From: Stichopus chloronotus
Taxonomy: Eukaryota; Echinodermata; Holothuroidea; Aspidochirotida; Stichopodidae
Direction of reading: 5' to 3'
DNA: 64,000 nt
Assembly (NCBI GenBank): GCA_021234535.1
Contig: CM037835.1
Coordinates: forward strand, 1,302,001 to 1,366,000
Part shown: in pieces, positions 37,013 to 49,784 of the stretch
How the letters are laid out: each line of letters begins with the position of its first letter
How positions within the stretch are numbered: position 1 is the stretch's first letter
Position numbers and translations under genes: made by a program
The notes under the pieces: model-generated
Database searches by the model: none
What the model was told of the DNA's origin: nothing
What the model saw: the letters and a program-made list of their open reading frames with translations, nothing else

Positions 37013-37280
37013 TACACCTTCAGGACAAAGTTACGATACAGTGACGGGCCACCACTTTTAGATGAAATGAAGGGGCAACCACCATTAGATGAATTATGAT
37101 ACAACAAAGGGGCAACCAACATTAGATGAATTTTGATACAACAACAGAACAACCAACATTAGATGAATTTTAATACAACGACAGAACATCGACCATTAGA
37201 TGAATTATGATACAATGACCGGACAACCAGTACTAGATAAATTATGATAGAACAATAGGGCATCTAACATTACTTTCATT
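37013..37280 (+). repeat. 37-bp minisatellite directly downstream of the cnpy2 stop codon
   Basis: Five regular 37-bp units run from 37089, each starting gat(g/a)aatt(a/t)t(g/a)ata and ending like ccaacatta. Two irregular units lie between the stop codon and the regular array. The unit start matches the gene's own gatgaattatgatac spanning Asp-Glu-Leu-stop, so the array probably arose by duplication from it. It would lie in the 3' UTR. Confidence 0.9.
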
Positions 37281-37949
37281 ATCATTTCTTATATTTTTTC
37301 CAAACTGCCCATTGTTTATCATTCAACAGCACACATTTTTGCTGTTACCTATTGCTCAATTCTTTTTTAACCTAAAAGAAATGCTTTTGACACATTTTCA
37401 TTATATCATCACTGTTTTTGAGGAATACAAGCAATCTTCCATTTGTTGCACTCTAGTTTATTTATGTATTTCTTAGTTTTTTTTGGGGGGGGGTGTCTTT
37501 GTTGTATTTGGAACTTACTTTACTGCCAAGGTGGCTAATTTGGACAGTAGGCCTATACCAGAAGCTTTGAGCACAAGCACATCCTTGTTCTTTCAAAACT
37601 ATAATACTAGTTGTGTTTTGTAGCTTCAATCTAATTACCTAAAAGTTCAAGGGATGTGTACAAGAAATAAGCAAGTGTCTCAGAAGGGAATAGCCAGATC
37701 GATTATATCAAATCATAGAAGTTGTGTAACACTGCAACACTCTCAAGATGAAACTCTGGATGTTAGAAGTGGAGCACTCAGCTGTCAGATTAAGTAGGTT
37801 AGTCCTTGAAAAGTTTATTTGGACAATGACATATCAGTGTGGGTAGCACAGTCTGTAATGCTCCATGCATTGATCACTTGAATAGCCCAGTCAAACTTAA
37901 AGGGAAGTAGGGCATTTCGAATACACCAACAGGACATACAAAGAAAATA

Positions 37950-38240
37950 GCTTTAATCATTGTTAAAGTATCTTTTTCAACAATAAACACCTGCCAAAGC
38001 TTCATTTCCTCCAAACATTATTCATATGATGAGTAACAGAAGATGCATCATTTGAATTTTGAAAAGTTTGGGTGAACAAAGTAGTGTTGAGTAGCAAAAA
38101 GCCAAATTTCTATCTGTGAGAAAGAATCTTAATTCCTGAAAAGAAAGCCACTGTCCTTCCCTATTTTTAATAATCTATGATTCTATGTCCACAAACATTG
38201 GTTTTGAAAATATGCTTGTGCTTGTTTTCTGCAAAGCAAA
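37950..38240 (+). repeat. Dispersed repeat shared with 6178-6460
   Basis: Shares in order cattgttaaa, caataaacac/aacatc, aaagctt.atttcctc.aaacatta, gatg.atca.ttgaatt, gtttgg.tgaacaaa and tatttt.aataatct with the copy near 6.2 kb. Same orientation, about 70 percent by eye. Confidence 0.75.
37982..37987 (+). promoter_or_regulatory. Possible cnpy2 poly(A) signal
   Basis: The first AATAAA hexamer that I see after the stop codon, about 970 nt downstream and inside a dispersed repeat. An AATAAA also occurs in the last coding codons (36995-37000). Neither can be assigned without transcript ends. Confidence 0.3.
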
Positions 38241-39360
38241 TGCCTTATTTCCCTTTAAACAAAAACTTTGCCAAAAACCTAAATGTGAGAATGGTCTTCA
38301 GTATAGTATCTAGTGCACAAGGAAGGTCTTAGAACCTTCTATAATGACACTAAGGTCAACCTTCAAGGTATACAATCATTCTTGGAAGAAGTCCATACTT
38401 GTCATTCTCAGCAACAGGTAATCAACTACCCATAGGGGGGGTGTCAGTGGGAGTATGTCATCTGGTTGGAATGTTAGATATTTATTAGTGTTGTAAACAC
38501 AAGTATTGACATTGAGAGATAGGTCTAATTTTCTCAAAGAAATTGCTTCATATTTTTTTCTGGAAATAAATTGTCATATGACAGTGACAAATTGAAGAAC
38601 GATTTGAAGAGGAAAATGAGTAAAATTTGAAGGACCTGTTCCTTTGTTCCTTCTGTTGATCGGTTCTGTGCTGTACTGTATTCCATTTTCGTGCCTTACT
38701 TGAATAACAGCTTTGCACACTTTGAGAACATTTGCCTATGAACTCAAAGTACACCAAGAGAAAAGCTTTTATTTTTTTATTCTTCATACAAACACAACTG
38801 ATTTATAGATGACCAAAATACAAACAAGTCTATGTAAGTGACAAGAAAAGATAAACATAATGTAAAGATTATAGTTAGCAAAAGTACATGAATGTATAAC
38901 AGTGTTGTTTTAAACTTGTATCTTCTGCACAGTGTTATCAGATATGAACCAGTGTGTAAATATCTCTCAGATTGTGTGTATTTGCATGGACATATATACT
39001 CAAGGAAGAATGCATTCTCCATACACTCTGAATGCATTTGACATTTTGTTTTGGGTTTATAAAATGTAAGTCCAACCCTACCAACCCATGTCTGCTGATA
39101 TCTGTGTATTGAAATATGATAAAGAGAAGTGCTAACCTGTTAAGTGGAAACATCTTTTTTATTTAAAGACAATATTTTGAACGATGCCATGTCACATATA
39201 TTTGTTAATGTATTGATGTTCTCTATGTCAGACCATAGACCTTTCATGGTGTGAAGTTCACCTGAAATTTCTATTTAATATTAATATGAAGTCAAGAGTA
39301 ACAGATTCTTACGGAAGTTGTAAGTAGTATATGAAGAGACACTGCTAGATCATTCCACTT
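38240..39360. other. Intergenic, nothing recognised
   Basis: AT-rich sequence without protein-like frames, RNA-like motifs or obvious repeats; short frames here lack codon bias. Confidence 0.6.
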
Positions 39361-39363
39361 CGA

Positions 39364-40195
39364 ATGCTACCAGAACAGTTGAGGCCAGCAGTATGTGTAG
39401 ACATGGTACTAGACCAGTTCAGTCTAGCAGTACATGCAGACATGCTACTAGAACAATCCAGTCTAGCAAAATGCATAGACATGCAACTAGAGCGGCCCAG
39501 CAAAATGTGCAGACATGCTTCTACTATGATAAAGGTCCAGTCCAACAGTACATGCAGACATGCTACTAGAACAGTCCAGTCCAGCAGTCTAGTCCACCAG
39601 TATGTGCAGACATGCTACTAGGACAGTCCAGTCTAGCAGTAAATGCAGACATTCTACTATATCAGTCCAGTCCAGCAAAATGCATGGACATGCTAATGGA
39701 ACAGTCCAGTCCAGCAGTATGTGCAGACATGCTTCTAGAACAGTCTAGTCCAGCAGTATGTGCAGACATGCTTCTAGAACAGTCCCGTCTAGCAGTATAT
39801 GCAGACATGCTACTAGAACAGTCTAGTCTGGGCAGTATGTGCAGACATGCTTCTAGAACAGTCCAGTCTAGCAGTATATGCAGACATGCGACTAGAACAG
39901 TCTAGTCCGGGCAGTATTTGCAGACATTCTTCTAGAACAGTCCAGACTAGAAGTATGTGCAGGAATGTTATTGGAATAGTCCTCTCTAGCAGTGTAAGCA
40001 GAAATGCTACTAGAACAGTGCAGTCCAGCAGTGTGTTCAGACATGCAATTGAAATATTCCAGTTTAGCAGTTTGTGCAGAATGCCACTGAACAGTCGAAC
40101 TGTAAAATGATTACACACCACCAGACCAGTTCAGTACAACAGTATGGCAGTAGTATGTGCAGACACACTACTATAACAGTGCACTTCAACAGTAT
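39364..40195. repeat. 39-bp minisatellite, about 21 units
   Basis: The unit is cagtatgtgcagacatgcta then ctagaacagtccagtctag. The period is 39 bp, a multiple of three, so units stay open and read as a 13-residue repeat around ADMLLEQSSLAV. Occasional one-base changes (e.g. 'ctgggcagtatgtg' near 39830) shift the frame, and no splice or promoter context supports a gene. Treated as non-coding. Confidence 0.9.
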
Positions 40196-40199
40196 TAGT

Positions 40200-42310
40200 C
40201 CAATCGACATGTAGTAATTCAGCTGTCACACCGTTTCTTGTTAGTCATCTAAGTTACTATAGCAACAGACTCATTACAACAGTAACGATCTCTTGCTTCC
40301 CCTGATCATTTTCTTTTTAGGATTTTGTTTTCAAGGATTTTTTTTTTTTCACTTTCAAGGATTGGTTTAGACTTCTTGATTGTTACTACAGAATAACTGA
40401 AAAGAAATCCAAGATGATGAACCTAAATATTTACAAGGTCATGCTGATGCTGAAAAAAATGGATAGTTGTGAATGTGTCGAGACCATTTTTAGTGCTTCA
40501 CGACGTCGGTCACATGATCGTCACAAAGCTAGGAAGTAATGTAGCCTCTAAAAGCAGATAGGTCAGTGAAGGTTAAAATATGCCATCTGTGTGAAGTGTT
40601 ATAACTGTGGAATCAGATTGAACCTGTCAGTTTGTATGACGATGTCAAAATTAAATTAAATTTGATGATCATATACGTCTGTTTTTCCGTGTATTGTTTG
40701 AACTGTCACGGCCTGGTGATGACAAAACTATCACATAAATCACAACTGTGTTAAAAACAAGATGATGTTTGGACTTCTTTACAAAAGTGCTATTGGTATG
40801 AGTTGTTAAGTATGATTGATGCTAACATATATTTGACCTCCTGTCCTCAGGTGGCACCACCACCATTTCTGTTAATAACAATCTTTCTTTTTAAGAGTGA
40901 CAAAAGCCAATTTAATTTGTCGTGAATCTTAAAGGTGAAGCAATGCTTATCTCAGCAATATCCCTTACCGTGTGTTGATATGACATACGTCTTAAATAAG
41001 ACCCTCTAAATAGCAAGGGATGATAATGTGTGAGTGACATTTTTTTCCGTGTATCAGGTCATCCCCAGTCTTGAACCTACTTAAAGGGTATGTGTGTCGA
41101 ATCTCATTAGTACAACAGTTGAGTAACTAAATACTCTGTTAAACTACAGTGAGCCACGTAGATTGTTTTGTGGCTGATGCAACAGACTTTTCGTATGATT
41201 ATGTGCCTGTGGATTACTTTATGCTCCTCAAACTCCTATCTTATTGAAAACAAAACACTGGAGTTGTTTTGCAAATTTAATATGGCTGAAATTGAAGCCT
41301 GATGACTTTCCATGACGTATTACATCAGAGTCTCTATATGTGACAGGCAAGGTGAGACTACGATTAGAGATCATTTCAGATCCTATTTCTCAGTATTAGA
41401 GACAGTTGTAAATAAACGGCTCTGTGCAGAATACCCAACGATCGCCCTCTATTAACAAAGTGCGGGTTTTTTTTTTCTTTTATTTCACGTGGAAAGGAAC
41501 GCTGCTAACATTTAGCTAAGCTATAGGAGTACGTTAACCAGCTTGTGCGAATGTACGAAAGGCCCGTAATGTTTTTTTTTTTTTTAATATGTTATTACAG
41601 ATCAATAATCAGTAATATCAAATCCAGCAAGTAAACCCATGTAAAACCATTCATAGAATGAAAAAAAAAGAGAAACGTAATTTTTGTCTTACCTGTATCA
41701 AGGCTTTCACTGACTTTATTCAATTTGACAGTCACTATATTGTATCGAAACTATCACCATCACTCACTGTTTTACTACTCACTGCTGAAGCAGACTATCA
41801 CTCAATGTTGAATCGGACCATCAAAAAAAAAAGTTCTGCCCTGCAACATGTGGACTCGTGAGCTGACGTCATTAATGGTTTATTACAGACATGTTTACGT
41901 TAGACACACAGATGTTTTTCACTGATCAATTTGTACACACACACACTTTCATATGCAAGATATAACTCTATTTATAAGTAAACGTTGAGGCAAATCATTT
42001 AGATAAATATGAGACGTATGCCATACCCGCCTTGTTGTCGCCTGCCGAACTCGTTTAAATTGGAGGCAGCATTCAAATACGATAATTGCTTACGTACTTT
42101 TTGTGTGTACGGTTTCCTTGAAACCGTGAAATCTTAATGATGTGAAAGATGACTAGTAAACTTCTAAACGGACAAGGGAAGGGAATAATAGGGCACTGCA
42201 TTCCCAGTTATTTCAAAGAAGATGTACATACATATATAATATGTGTAGTAATCAGGTCCATTATCCAAACACACGACCAGTGCACATAAACCAGCAGCGG
42301 TAGTAAGTGA
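40200..42310. other. Intergenic, nothing recognised
   Basis: AT-rich sequence with T runs at 41468 and 41572. No exon-like frame or RNA gene seen. Confidence 0.6.
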
Positions 42311-42317
42311 ATATAAT

Positions 42318-42870
42318 TGCAGGGTCAAGGACGAATGCCCAGTCGACGGCAACTGGCTGACCTCAGATGTGGTCTACCAAGCCGACGTCACAACTCCAGA
42401 AGGCACTCACCGCATCATACTGAATAGGGATGACAGTGGGCACATTTAAAATCCGGTTCGCCAACCAAAATCCCTCAAACACACTAAGTATGAAACAGAA
42501 ACACTGTTGTCTAAACACATTTGGCAGCTAAAACGTCAGAACACAGACTGGAAAATCATAGCCACCCCATCCCCCGTCGAAATCTGTACAACCCACGGCA
42601 GATGGAACCTGTGTAGAGAATCATGATATCATGTATCATGACTTTCAAGATGTTTTTCCCTTCTCGAGAAGAATATACCCTAACCATTATGCTATATCTG
42701 GGTATCTCGTCATGTTGCATCATGCAGTCTTCTCGAGACATGATTTTAGCACGTTTTGGAAATTCTGTGAGGACTATAGGTGCCTCCTCTACAAAAACTG
42801 AATATCTCAGCACTTGTCGACACAGTAATGTGGAAAAAGCAGTCAAGCGTAAACCCAACTCGCTCAAAGA
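42318..42870 (+). pseudogene. Penelope-like element remnant (GIY-YIG endonuclease region)
   Basis: Reading fragments give CPVDGNWLTSDVVYQADVTT, then after a deletion and frameshift FKIRFANQNPS, then ETLLSKHIWQLKRQNTDWKI. This matches the usual order of Penelope-like retroelement C-termini (C..C, VVYqa.V, TFK.R..nH, tELSkhIW.LK, W.I). The GIY-YIG active centre itself is deleted. A final piece, TEYLSTCRHSN, resembles the family's closing sLs.CRH motif and lies beyond unrelated-looking sequence (about 42625-42780). A dead copy. Confidence 0.72.
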
Positions 42871-43001
42871 GGACATATATATATGTGTATATATTTAAGT
42901 TAATGTTCGTCCTTCAGTTATTATGCGTAAGTACTCTACTTATATGATTAGAGCATATCCCCTTTCGTTCCTCCACTTCTTCCTATCGGTTTTATCAATA
43001 T

Positions 43002-43438
43002 TACGTCACCAGTGGCGGCGCCAGGATGTCAGACTTGGGGGGGCAAACTGAGGGCAGAGGAAAATATTGGGGGGGGGGGCAAGATTTTCGCGCAGCGCGA
43101 AACCGAGCGCTAACCGAGGCCGTGCGGGTGGGTTCCAGGGCCCCGCCTTAGGGCCCCTGGTGGGGTCCAAGGGCAAAGCCCCGTTGGGGGTCCAGGGGGC
43201 GAAGCCCCCGGAAGCTCTGAGGTTTTAGCATATCTGTGGGTGGAAAATTAACTCCCAAGAGAGGTATATTATTTATTTTTATATTATTCATTTTTTTCGG
43301 TTGACCGCATTCCAAGGTTCCCAACTTTTTTCTTTGGGAACTGGGGGGGGGGCAACTGGGGGGCAAGGAAACAATCTGGAGGGGCAAATGCCCCCTCATG
43401 CCCCCCCCCCCCTCCGTAGCACCGCCACTGTACGTCAC
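43002..43438. mobile_element. 421-bp hAT-type MITE with 8-bp target duplication
   Basis: The element proper is 43010-43430, flanked by identical TACGTCAC octamers (43002-43009, 43431-43438). Ends are inverted: left cagtggcggcgcc, right (reverse complement) cagtggcggtgct. The interior is GC-rich with G and C runs and no transposase. An 8-bp duplication with cagtggcg ends is the usual pattern of non-autonomous hAT elements. The GC-rich body stands out sharply from the AT-rich flanks. Confidence 0.9.
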
Positions 43439-44476
43439 TCTCAATACGTAACGGAATAGTTTAATTTTTTAAGGGGTGGTATCATTCCTTTAATTCTCAA
43501 AGCAAAATTTTGAGGTTGAAATGAAGAAGATAAAGTGACAAAGAATAAAAAAATAACCAAGTGCAGTAGAGAATCCTCAACTTTGCCGTAAGGAAATAAT
43601 TGATACATGATTGAAAACGAATTGTGCCGTAGGTTTCAAGAAACGCCACATTATAGAGAGGCCCCTAATGTAAAATAATGGGTTGGACGAAAGCAATGTA
43701 TTACGTTTCTCATACATTTATACATGTCCAACATTTGGCCTGCAGGAGAAATTTTGTTTGGTTTCCAACTTTCCATTACTGGTATAATTAATTTTCATTA
43801 TATGTTTATTAGTTGTTTGGGGAAGTGGCTTATTCTACACGTTTGTTTTATTTTTGTTCTTTATTCACTGTCAATTACTTTAGTAAGAAGTCCGTTATTG
43901 ATTAGTATTCACTTTTATCTCTTCGTTTCCTATAAGAAGTCTAAAAGGACAAACACACTCTGGGATAGAGTAAACCTGTATTGTCAACGACTTCATATCA
44001 TCATAAGGTCTTAACTTAAACTAAAACAGGGATAAAGATAAAAATTACCGCAGAGAAGAGCACGACAATTAAATGTGTGAAAATATTTAATTCCCGTTTA
44101 ACAATTAATGGACTCTTTTATTTCTTTACTGTGAAATAAATAGATATAGGCCTATTAGTGAGAGTTGTGGAAATGCTGCATACATTTTCTGATACTTGAG
44201 GGCTTTAAATAAGTTTATCAATTTAAATTTGCAAAGTTTCTGCAGAAGCAAGATTTTTATAGGAATATAACTTATCTGCTTATAGAACAGTAACTTGCTT
44301 GTAACTTCTCCATCAAAGCGTTGAGAGAATCCGTATACGAACCAAACTGTGAATAAACTGGTCTTCTTAAATATTTGTTTACATATCTTATCATTTACTG
44401 CTTTTAATAACACAATTTGACACATTTATTTCCAGTTCAAACGGATAACTACAGGCAAAATAGGCAAGTGAATGGA

Positions 44477-44504
44477 ATATTTGGTGCATGCTTGCACCAA
44501 ATAT
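44477..44504. repeat. Perfect hairpin, 12-bp arms, 4-base loop
   Basis: atatttggtgca - tgct - tgcaccaaatat. No T tract or gene context follows, so a function is not implied. Confidence 0.8.
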
Positions 44505-47500
44505 GCAGCAAATATAAAAATGATGCATTTTCACTGTTTTATAAACAAATCACATGGACCTCACGCACATCAATAGTCTAAGATCCTTAATAATTATGAC
44601 TATAATAGCTACTCTTTTCATTGTGTCTTCGGCTGTTGCAAGGAATGTAAGGTGGAAAAGTGGATGCATGTTCGAAGGACAGCGACTGTTAGCTAGGAGA
44701 TGCGTGCTTAAACTTTTTACAGTGACGAGCAGACGACAATTGAACTTGAACTGCTTCACACTCTAATATACTATGCATGGTTGAACTGTATCATTTTTTT
44801 TTCGATCATCTGTTAAGTGACCACAGCGACCGTTAGTGAATTTACTTTGAAAAACTTGTTTATAGGCTAATAAGGCCTACCGGTACGTGTACGAATAAAC
44901 CTGCCTGATAACTTGTCATTACCTACACGTATAATAGCAATCAGAAACTGTACAAATTTTATCAGTCTTTGCAATAGCATGTCTTCAAATAATTTTAAGG
45001 CAGTCTAGGGTTTTCTACCCAACAAGACACTGACAGTGCCATCTCAGGGGGTTACTTGCCGGGCCTACAAAGGGCGATTTCCTGCAACGATGTAGGCGGC
45101 ATTTTTATCTAGAAATTGTCTGGTACCTTCCATCAAATATATGACCCTATATCGGCAGATAGGTTTGGTTCGGATTTAGGATAGTACCGATTAGCGAGCT
45201 TGAGGAAAGCCTAGTGCAATTTGGAAAAGTGTCATTGAAAAGGCATCGAGCAGAAACAGCTCCGTGGTAAAAAAATTAAAAATTGTGAAGAAGGGTTGTA
45301 AAAATAGGGTTGTAAAGGGTTGTAAAACACTGTCATGGTTGGCTATCTGACGAAGTTGTAACGCATTTGACGCAACGGATTATTTATCTGTCAGATATTG
45401 AGGATAAAGTACTGACACTGCATTCTGGTAAAAATTGGTCGACTTCATTTTGTACTGTCTCTTTTTCTTTACTTAAAACCGACTTTCCTTGAAACCTTTC
45501 CAAGTTTCCTGGGTCACTATCATGACATCCGGTGTGAACACAGATCACAGATTTTATCCAAGAATTTCATTAAAAAACAAACGAGACAAATTCATATAGA
45601 AAAGGCTGGCTTCATTCGGAAACTGCAAAGTGAAACCCTAAATGAAAATTATTTGGAATTGTTTTTACATGTATCAAAGTTTTCAGATATGGTCTCTTAA
45701 AGTTTGATAGAAAATACTTAGGCCTACTGATTTTGAGGAATAGTGTCAATTTTCCTTCTTTAACCCTTTACGTATTGTCTCTTAATTATTTACTTGGTTT
45801 TACATTTGTTAATGAGACGTTTTTAGAGAACACAAAATATACTTCCAGATGGAACCCCCGGGGCTTAAAAAATTCTCAATCGTCCTTGCAAGGAAGGTTA
45901 AGTTAACAAACGATAGCATAAGACATATCATATGAATCCCTCCCTGGAAGTGACAAATTTGCAAATTTGGTTTATGTTTATTCAAGGTGCAACTCCAAAA
46001 CAAGTTTTTGTAAAATGGTCAATTTATCATGGATTTTGATGAATCGTGTGGCCATTTTCATTTTTTTTTATGATTAATTCGGTCAATACTCAAGTGTATG
46101 TTTAATGTCAAACGTACTTTACGAAGACATCGACTGAAATGGATAAACTGAAGTAAAGAGTAATTTACAACCTTTAATGAAATTCACATGAAAGTAGTTA
46201 CGGCCCAATTTTACAAACAAATTTCTGTCTAGCAATTGCATCATGAATAAACATAAGCCAAACATGGACATTTGTGACTTCGGGGGGGGGGGGGGGGGAA
46301 GGGGACTCATGTGATATTCCTTTATGTTATTGTTTGTTACTTTAATCTTCATTCCAGTGGCAATAAAGAGTTTTACATGCACAGAGGTTTGCATTCTGGA
46401 AGCATCTTTTGTTCTATTGTCTTCTTAGAAATATTGCTTTCACTTACAAATGTGTGAGCCAGATGGCAAATAATTAAGAGACAATTTGCAAAGGAATAAC
46501 AAAAGAAATACTAACACTGTGCAACACTCCACAACTATTTTGCATGTTCATCAAACTTTGAGAAGTTATAACTTAAAATCGTTATAGGAGATATAAACGC
46601 AATTATAAGGGAAGCGCTTCAGGGTTTCACTCTACAGCTACCGTAGTCCGATCTCTTCTAGATGCGTGTCACTCGGCATCACCTATGTAGCTGCTAAACT
46701 AGAAAGACGTGTTACGAACTGCTTGGGACGCTATGAAATGTTCATACGTAATCGGCTTTGACTTGCAGTTTCTTTCCGTTTATTTCTCGCTTTTCCAACT
46801 TCATCCATGAATGGCCAGTTCCACACTAGACGATTAGGAAACCCTGTGAATGAAATCTTGAACCCAGAGAAAATAAAACACAACTTGAGAATAATTTGTC
46901 CACTTTTATGTTCTCGTTTGAATTCTAGTATTTTTTTATTGCAAACAACCTTTGACGTTTTCCATGCAACCTTCTTTCTTTCTTAAACATCTTACCAAAA
47001 ATTGTTACCCTTGTCAGTTGATTTAATTTCATTTAGTTTTACCGATCTCTCCCTGTTTCTCGGCGTCTCATTACGGTTGGTTGGACGACTGGTTACACTT
47101 TGCCAAAGATATAGGCCAATTAATGTAATCCAACAACACCACGTGAATTTTACCTTGAATCCGAAGCTTTTGTTAATCAAGACTAATTAAATGAAAAGAG
47201 ATTTTTTTGTACCCTCTTGTAAAAAACAAAAAAAACAAATAGTATAACAGAAATAGGGTGGAAAAAGAGTCTACATGAGGGTGAAAAAACAAAGGAAAGA
47301 AAAAGAAAATAAACAGAGAGAGGAAAAACGGAATCTGTCGTTAAGAATTAACGATGGAGAGAAAATAACTCTTGTTGATTTAATTGTTAGTTAACTTATG
47401 TTGCCTGAGTGGTTCATGTATACACGTCTCTGGCAGGTGTTTCAACAGTAAACCGTGAGGAGAATGGGCATACATAGTTTCATGTAATTAATGATTCAAT

Positions 47501-47807
47501 CACCAGAGACACGGTGATCGATGTCTATATAACTAACGCGAATACTCTGCTCTTAAACTATCCCGTGATGGCTGAACTCACACATTTTCTTTTCTAAGTA
47601 ACAAGAACAAAGTAAAAAAAACAAAAAGACAGATAAAGACGAAACTGGCACCATTTGCGAACACAGCTATAAATACAATAAATACACTGAGATTACACTC
47701 GCAAAAGAAACTCCATGTAAGAGAAAAACAATAACGTCGGACTTCGTTCTATTTTTCTCGGAGCATTATTCAGGTACATAAATAACGATTGGATGCATTT
47801 TCTTTCC

Positions 47808-47872
47808 ATCTGTCTACCTGCCCGTCAGTCTGTCCGTCTGTCTGTCTATCTACCTGTCTACCATCTGCCTAC
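47808..47872. repeat. tctg/tcta simple repeat
   Basis: gtccgtctgtctgtctatct and acctgtctacc variants: an imperfect tetranucleotide microsatellite. Confidence 0.85.
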
Positions 47873-49784
47873 CTATACAAGGTTGGTTTTCCGGCTGTCT
47901 TTAGTTGAGACTACTGGTAAATAGCGGTCATCAGAGAATTGGCTTTATGTTGGATCTTCTAAAGAATTTAAGGCGTAGGTAGATTAACTAGTCTGGTCCT
48001 GACGGTGGGAGGGGGGGGGGGAAGACTATCTGTGTATTGTGGTCCTTTTGTTGGCGTTGGGTTCGCTATCTGTGTCTGGGGGGTTAGTTGCATTTTACTG
48101 TCCTGGAAATCATCCATTAATTGACAGAACGAAAAGAGGCACCAACTGGCTCTTGTCTTATATGCCCAACGCAGGGAGGAGGGGGGGGGGGTAGATTCTG
48201 TCGGTTGGTTGGGTCTGTGTGTTGTCCGCAGTTGCCTTCTGTAGTGTTTGAAATTGGTAGATATGAAACAACCTATGTCAACTCGGTTTGAATGTAGTCT
48301 TATGAAATCGCATAATGAGCATCTGTGCCGTTTTAAAGAAAAAGTTAAATGTTTGCAACATGAGAGGAGTATGCAATTATTACCCAGTTTCAGATTTGTA
48401 TTCTTTCCTAAAAGACTGTGTTTTCATGAAAGATTTTGTTTTTACTTCTTGCACAATGCAAAATGATTCTGTTGTGTGTGTATTTGGTGCATGTACGTGC
48501 GTATGTTTGTGTCGGGCTAGTTTATCAAGTGGAGTCATTCACGTTCGACCGAAGGTATTTGTTACGGCAGTAAAATTTGAATTTTATCGAAGGTTTTCGT
48601 TCAAAGGTTACTCGTCTCTACATTTTCGTATTAATTAAACATCATATGCTTGCTGATATTAGATATAAAAACAAATGTGAAAGAAAACCAAGTTATACAA
48701 TATCGATGGAAAATTTTAGAGATTATATTTAAAACTGATATAATATTTATTTATGTGTTTCATTTTGTGACATAAGAAGGGAAATGAACTAAGAATAGTA
48801 TATGGTATCACAAAAGAAAATAGTATATGGTATCACAAAAGAAAACAAAATCCCAGACGCATTAACAAACAGACATCTTAAATTAAATAGTGAAACAATG
48901 TAAAAAATCCTCCCTCCCCCCACAAACAAAAAAGGGGTGAGTTTACATCCCCTTCATAGATCACATCGTAAGCTGAAGTAACAATAACAGGAGCAACTTT
49001 GATACTTTCAAATAAATGTAGAAGTTTTACAATAGACATAACATAAATTATAATTATATATGAAAATCGATAGAACAGTTAACAACTTGCTTTCCAGCCC
49101 TGCTCATTTAGATACAAGGCTGTTAGCTGGTAACATATAATGTTTATTTTGTCGTGGAAGATTTACAGTACAATAAATATCTAAATGTATAAAAGTTAAG
49201 TCCGATACGCCTTATTATGGACCCACACATCACATGGACCCTTAGCCATGTAGTCAATTGGGACGTTTTCTTTACAATAATGTAAATGATTTTACAAACC
49301 ACGTTTCTACAAGTACATCCTAAAGTATTTTCCTAATAGCCTAACACAGTAGTCAGCAAAATCTTTCAATATATTTAAAATATAATCCCAGGTGGGAATT
49401 TTTTCCTCATTCATCTTATTGATGTTCTTGTTTCTTCTTGTAACGATTTTACATTAACTCATAACAAAGCATGCATAATGATTTCCCCACCCAAACCCAC
49501 CTTGTTTAAGCTCACCCATGTCTTGTACAAACCCACTCTCTCACTGTTCTCGTATACTTGTTGAAATAAAATCGAACTGATGTAATGGTTTACTTTCTTA
49601 GTCTTCAGTTGAATGTTCTGTTAGAGACTCACCAAAATTAACTTATTTCTTTGCATAAATACAATTTTTTCTCAAGTTTCTGTATTGACGCAGTGATACT
49701 TCACTAGACTCTAAATGTTTACTATCTTTGAATCAGCATTTTTTTCTTGACATACTGCCATAGGTACTGTTGTTCAAGCTACAC

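Larger units (their letters stand above)
43440..49780. other. Intergenic, nothing coding recognised
   Basis: 6.3 kb of AT-rich sequence between the MITE and the tandem repeat at 49.8 kb. Open frames are short and of low complexity. It contains G runs (46282-46298, 48011-48021, 48181-48191), a perfect hairpin (44477-44504) and a tctg/tcta stretch. Confidence 0.6.

Noticed and set aside
39364..40121. Overlapping open frames of 85-102 codons with a 13-residue repeat
   Set aside because: They are translations of a 39-bp minisatellite, with frame breaks and no gene context.
42640..42710. tRNA-like A-box on the minus strand (tagcataatggttaggg)
   Set aside because: No B-box or closed cloverleaf follows; at most a decayed SINE head.
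43148..43444. 98-codon minus-strand Pro/Gly-rich frame
   Set aside because: It lies in the GC-rich body of the hAT-type MITE.
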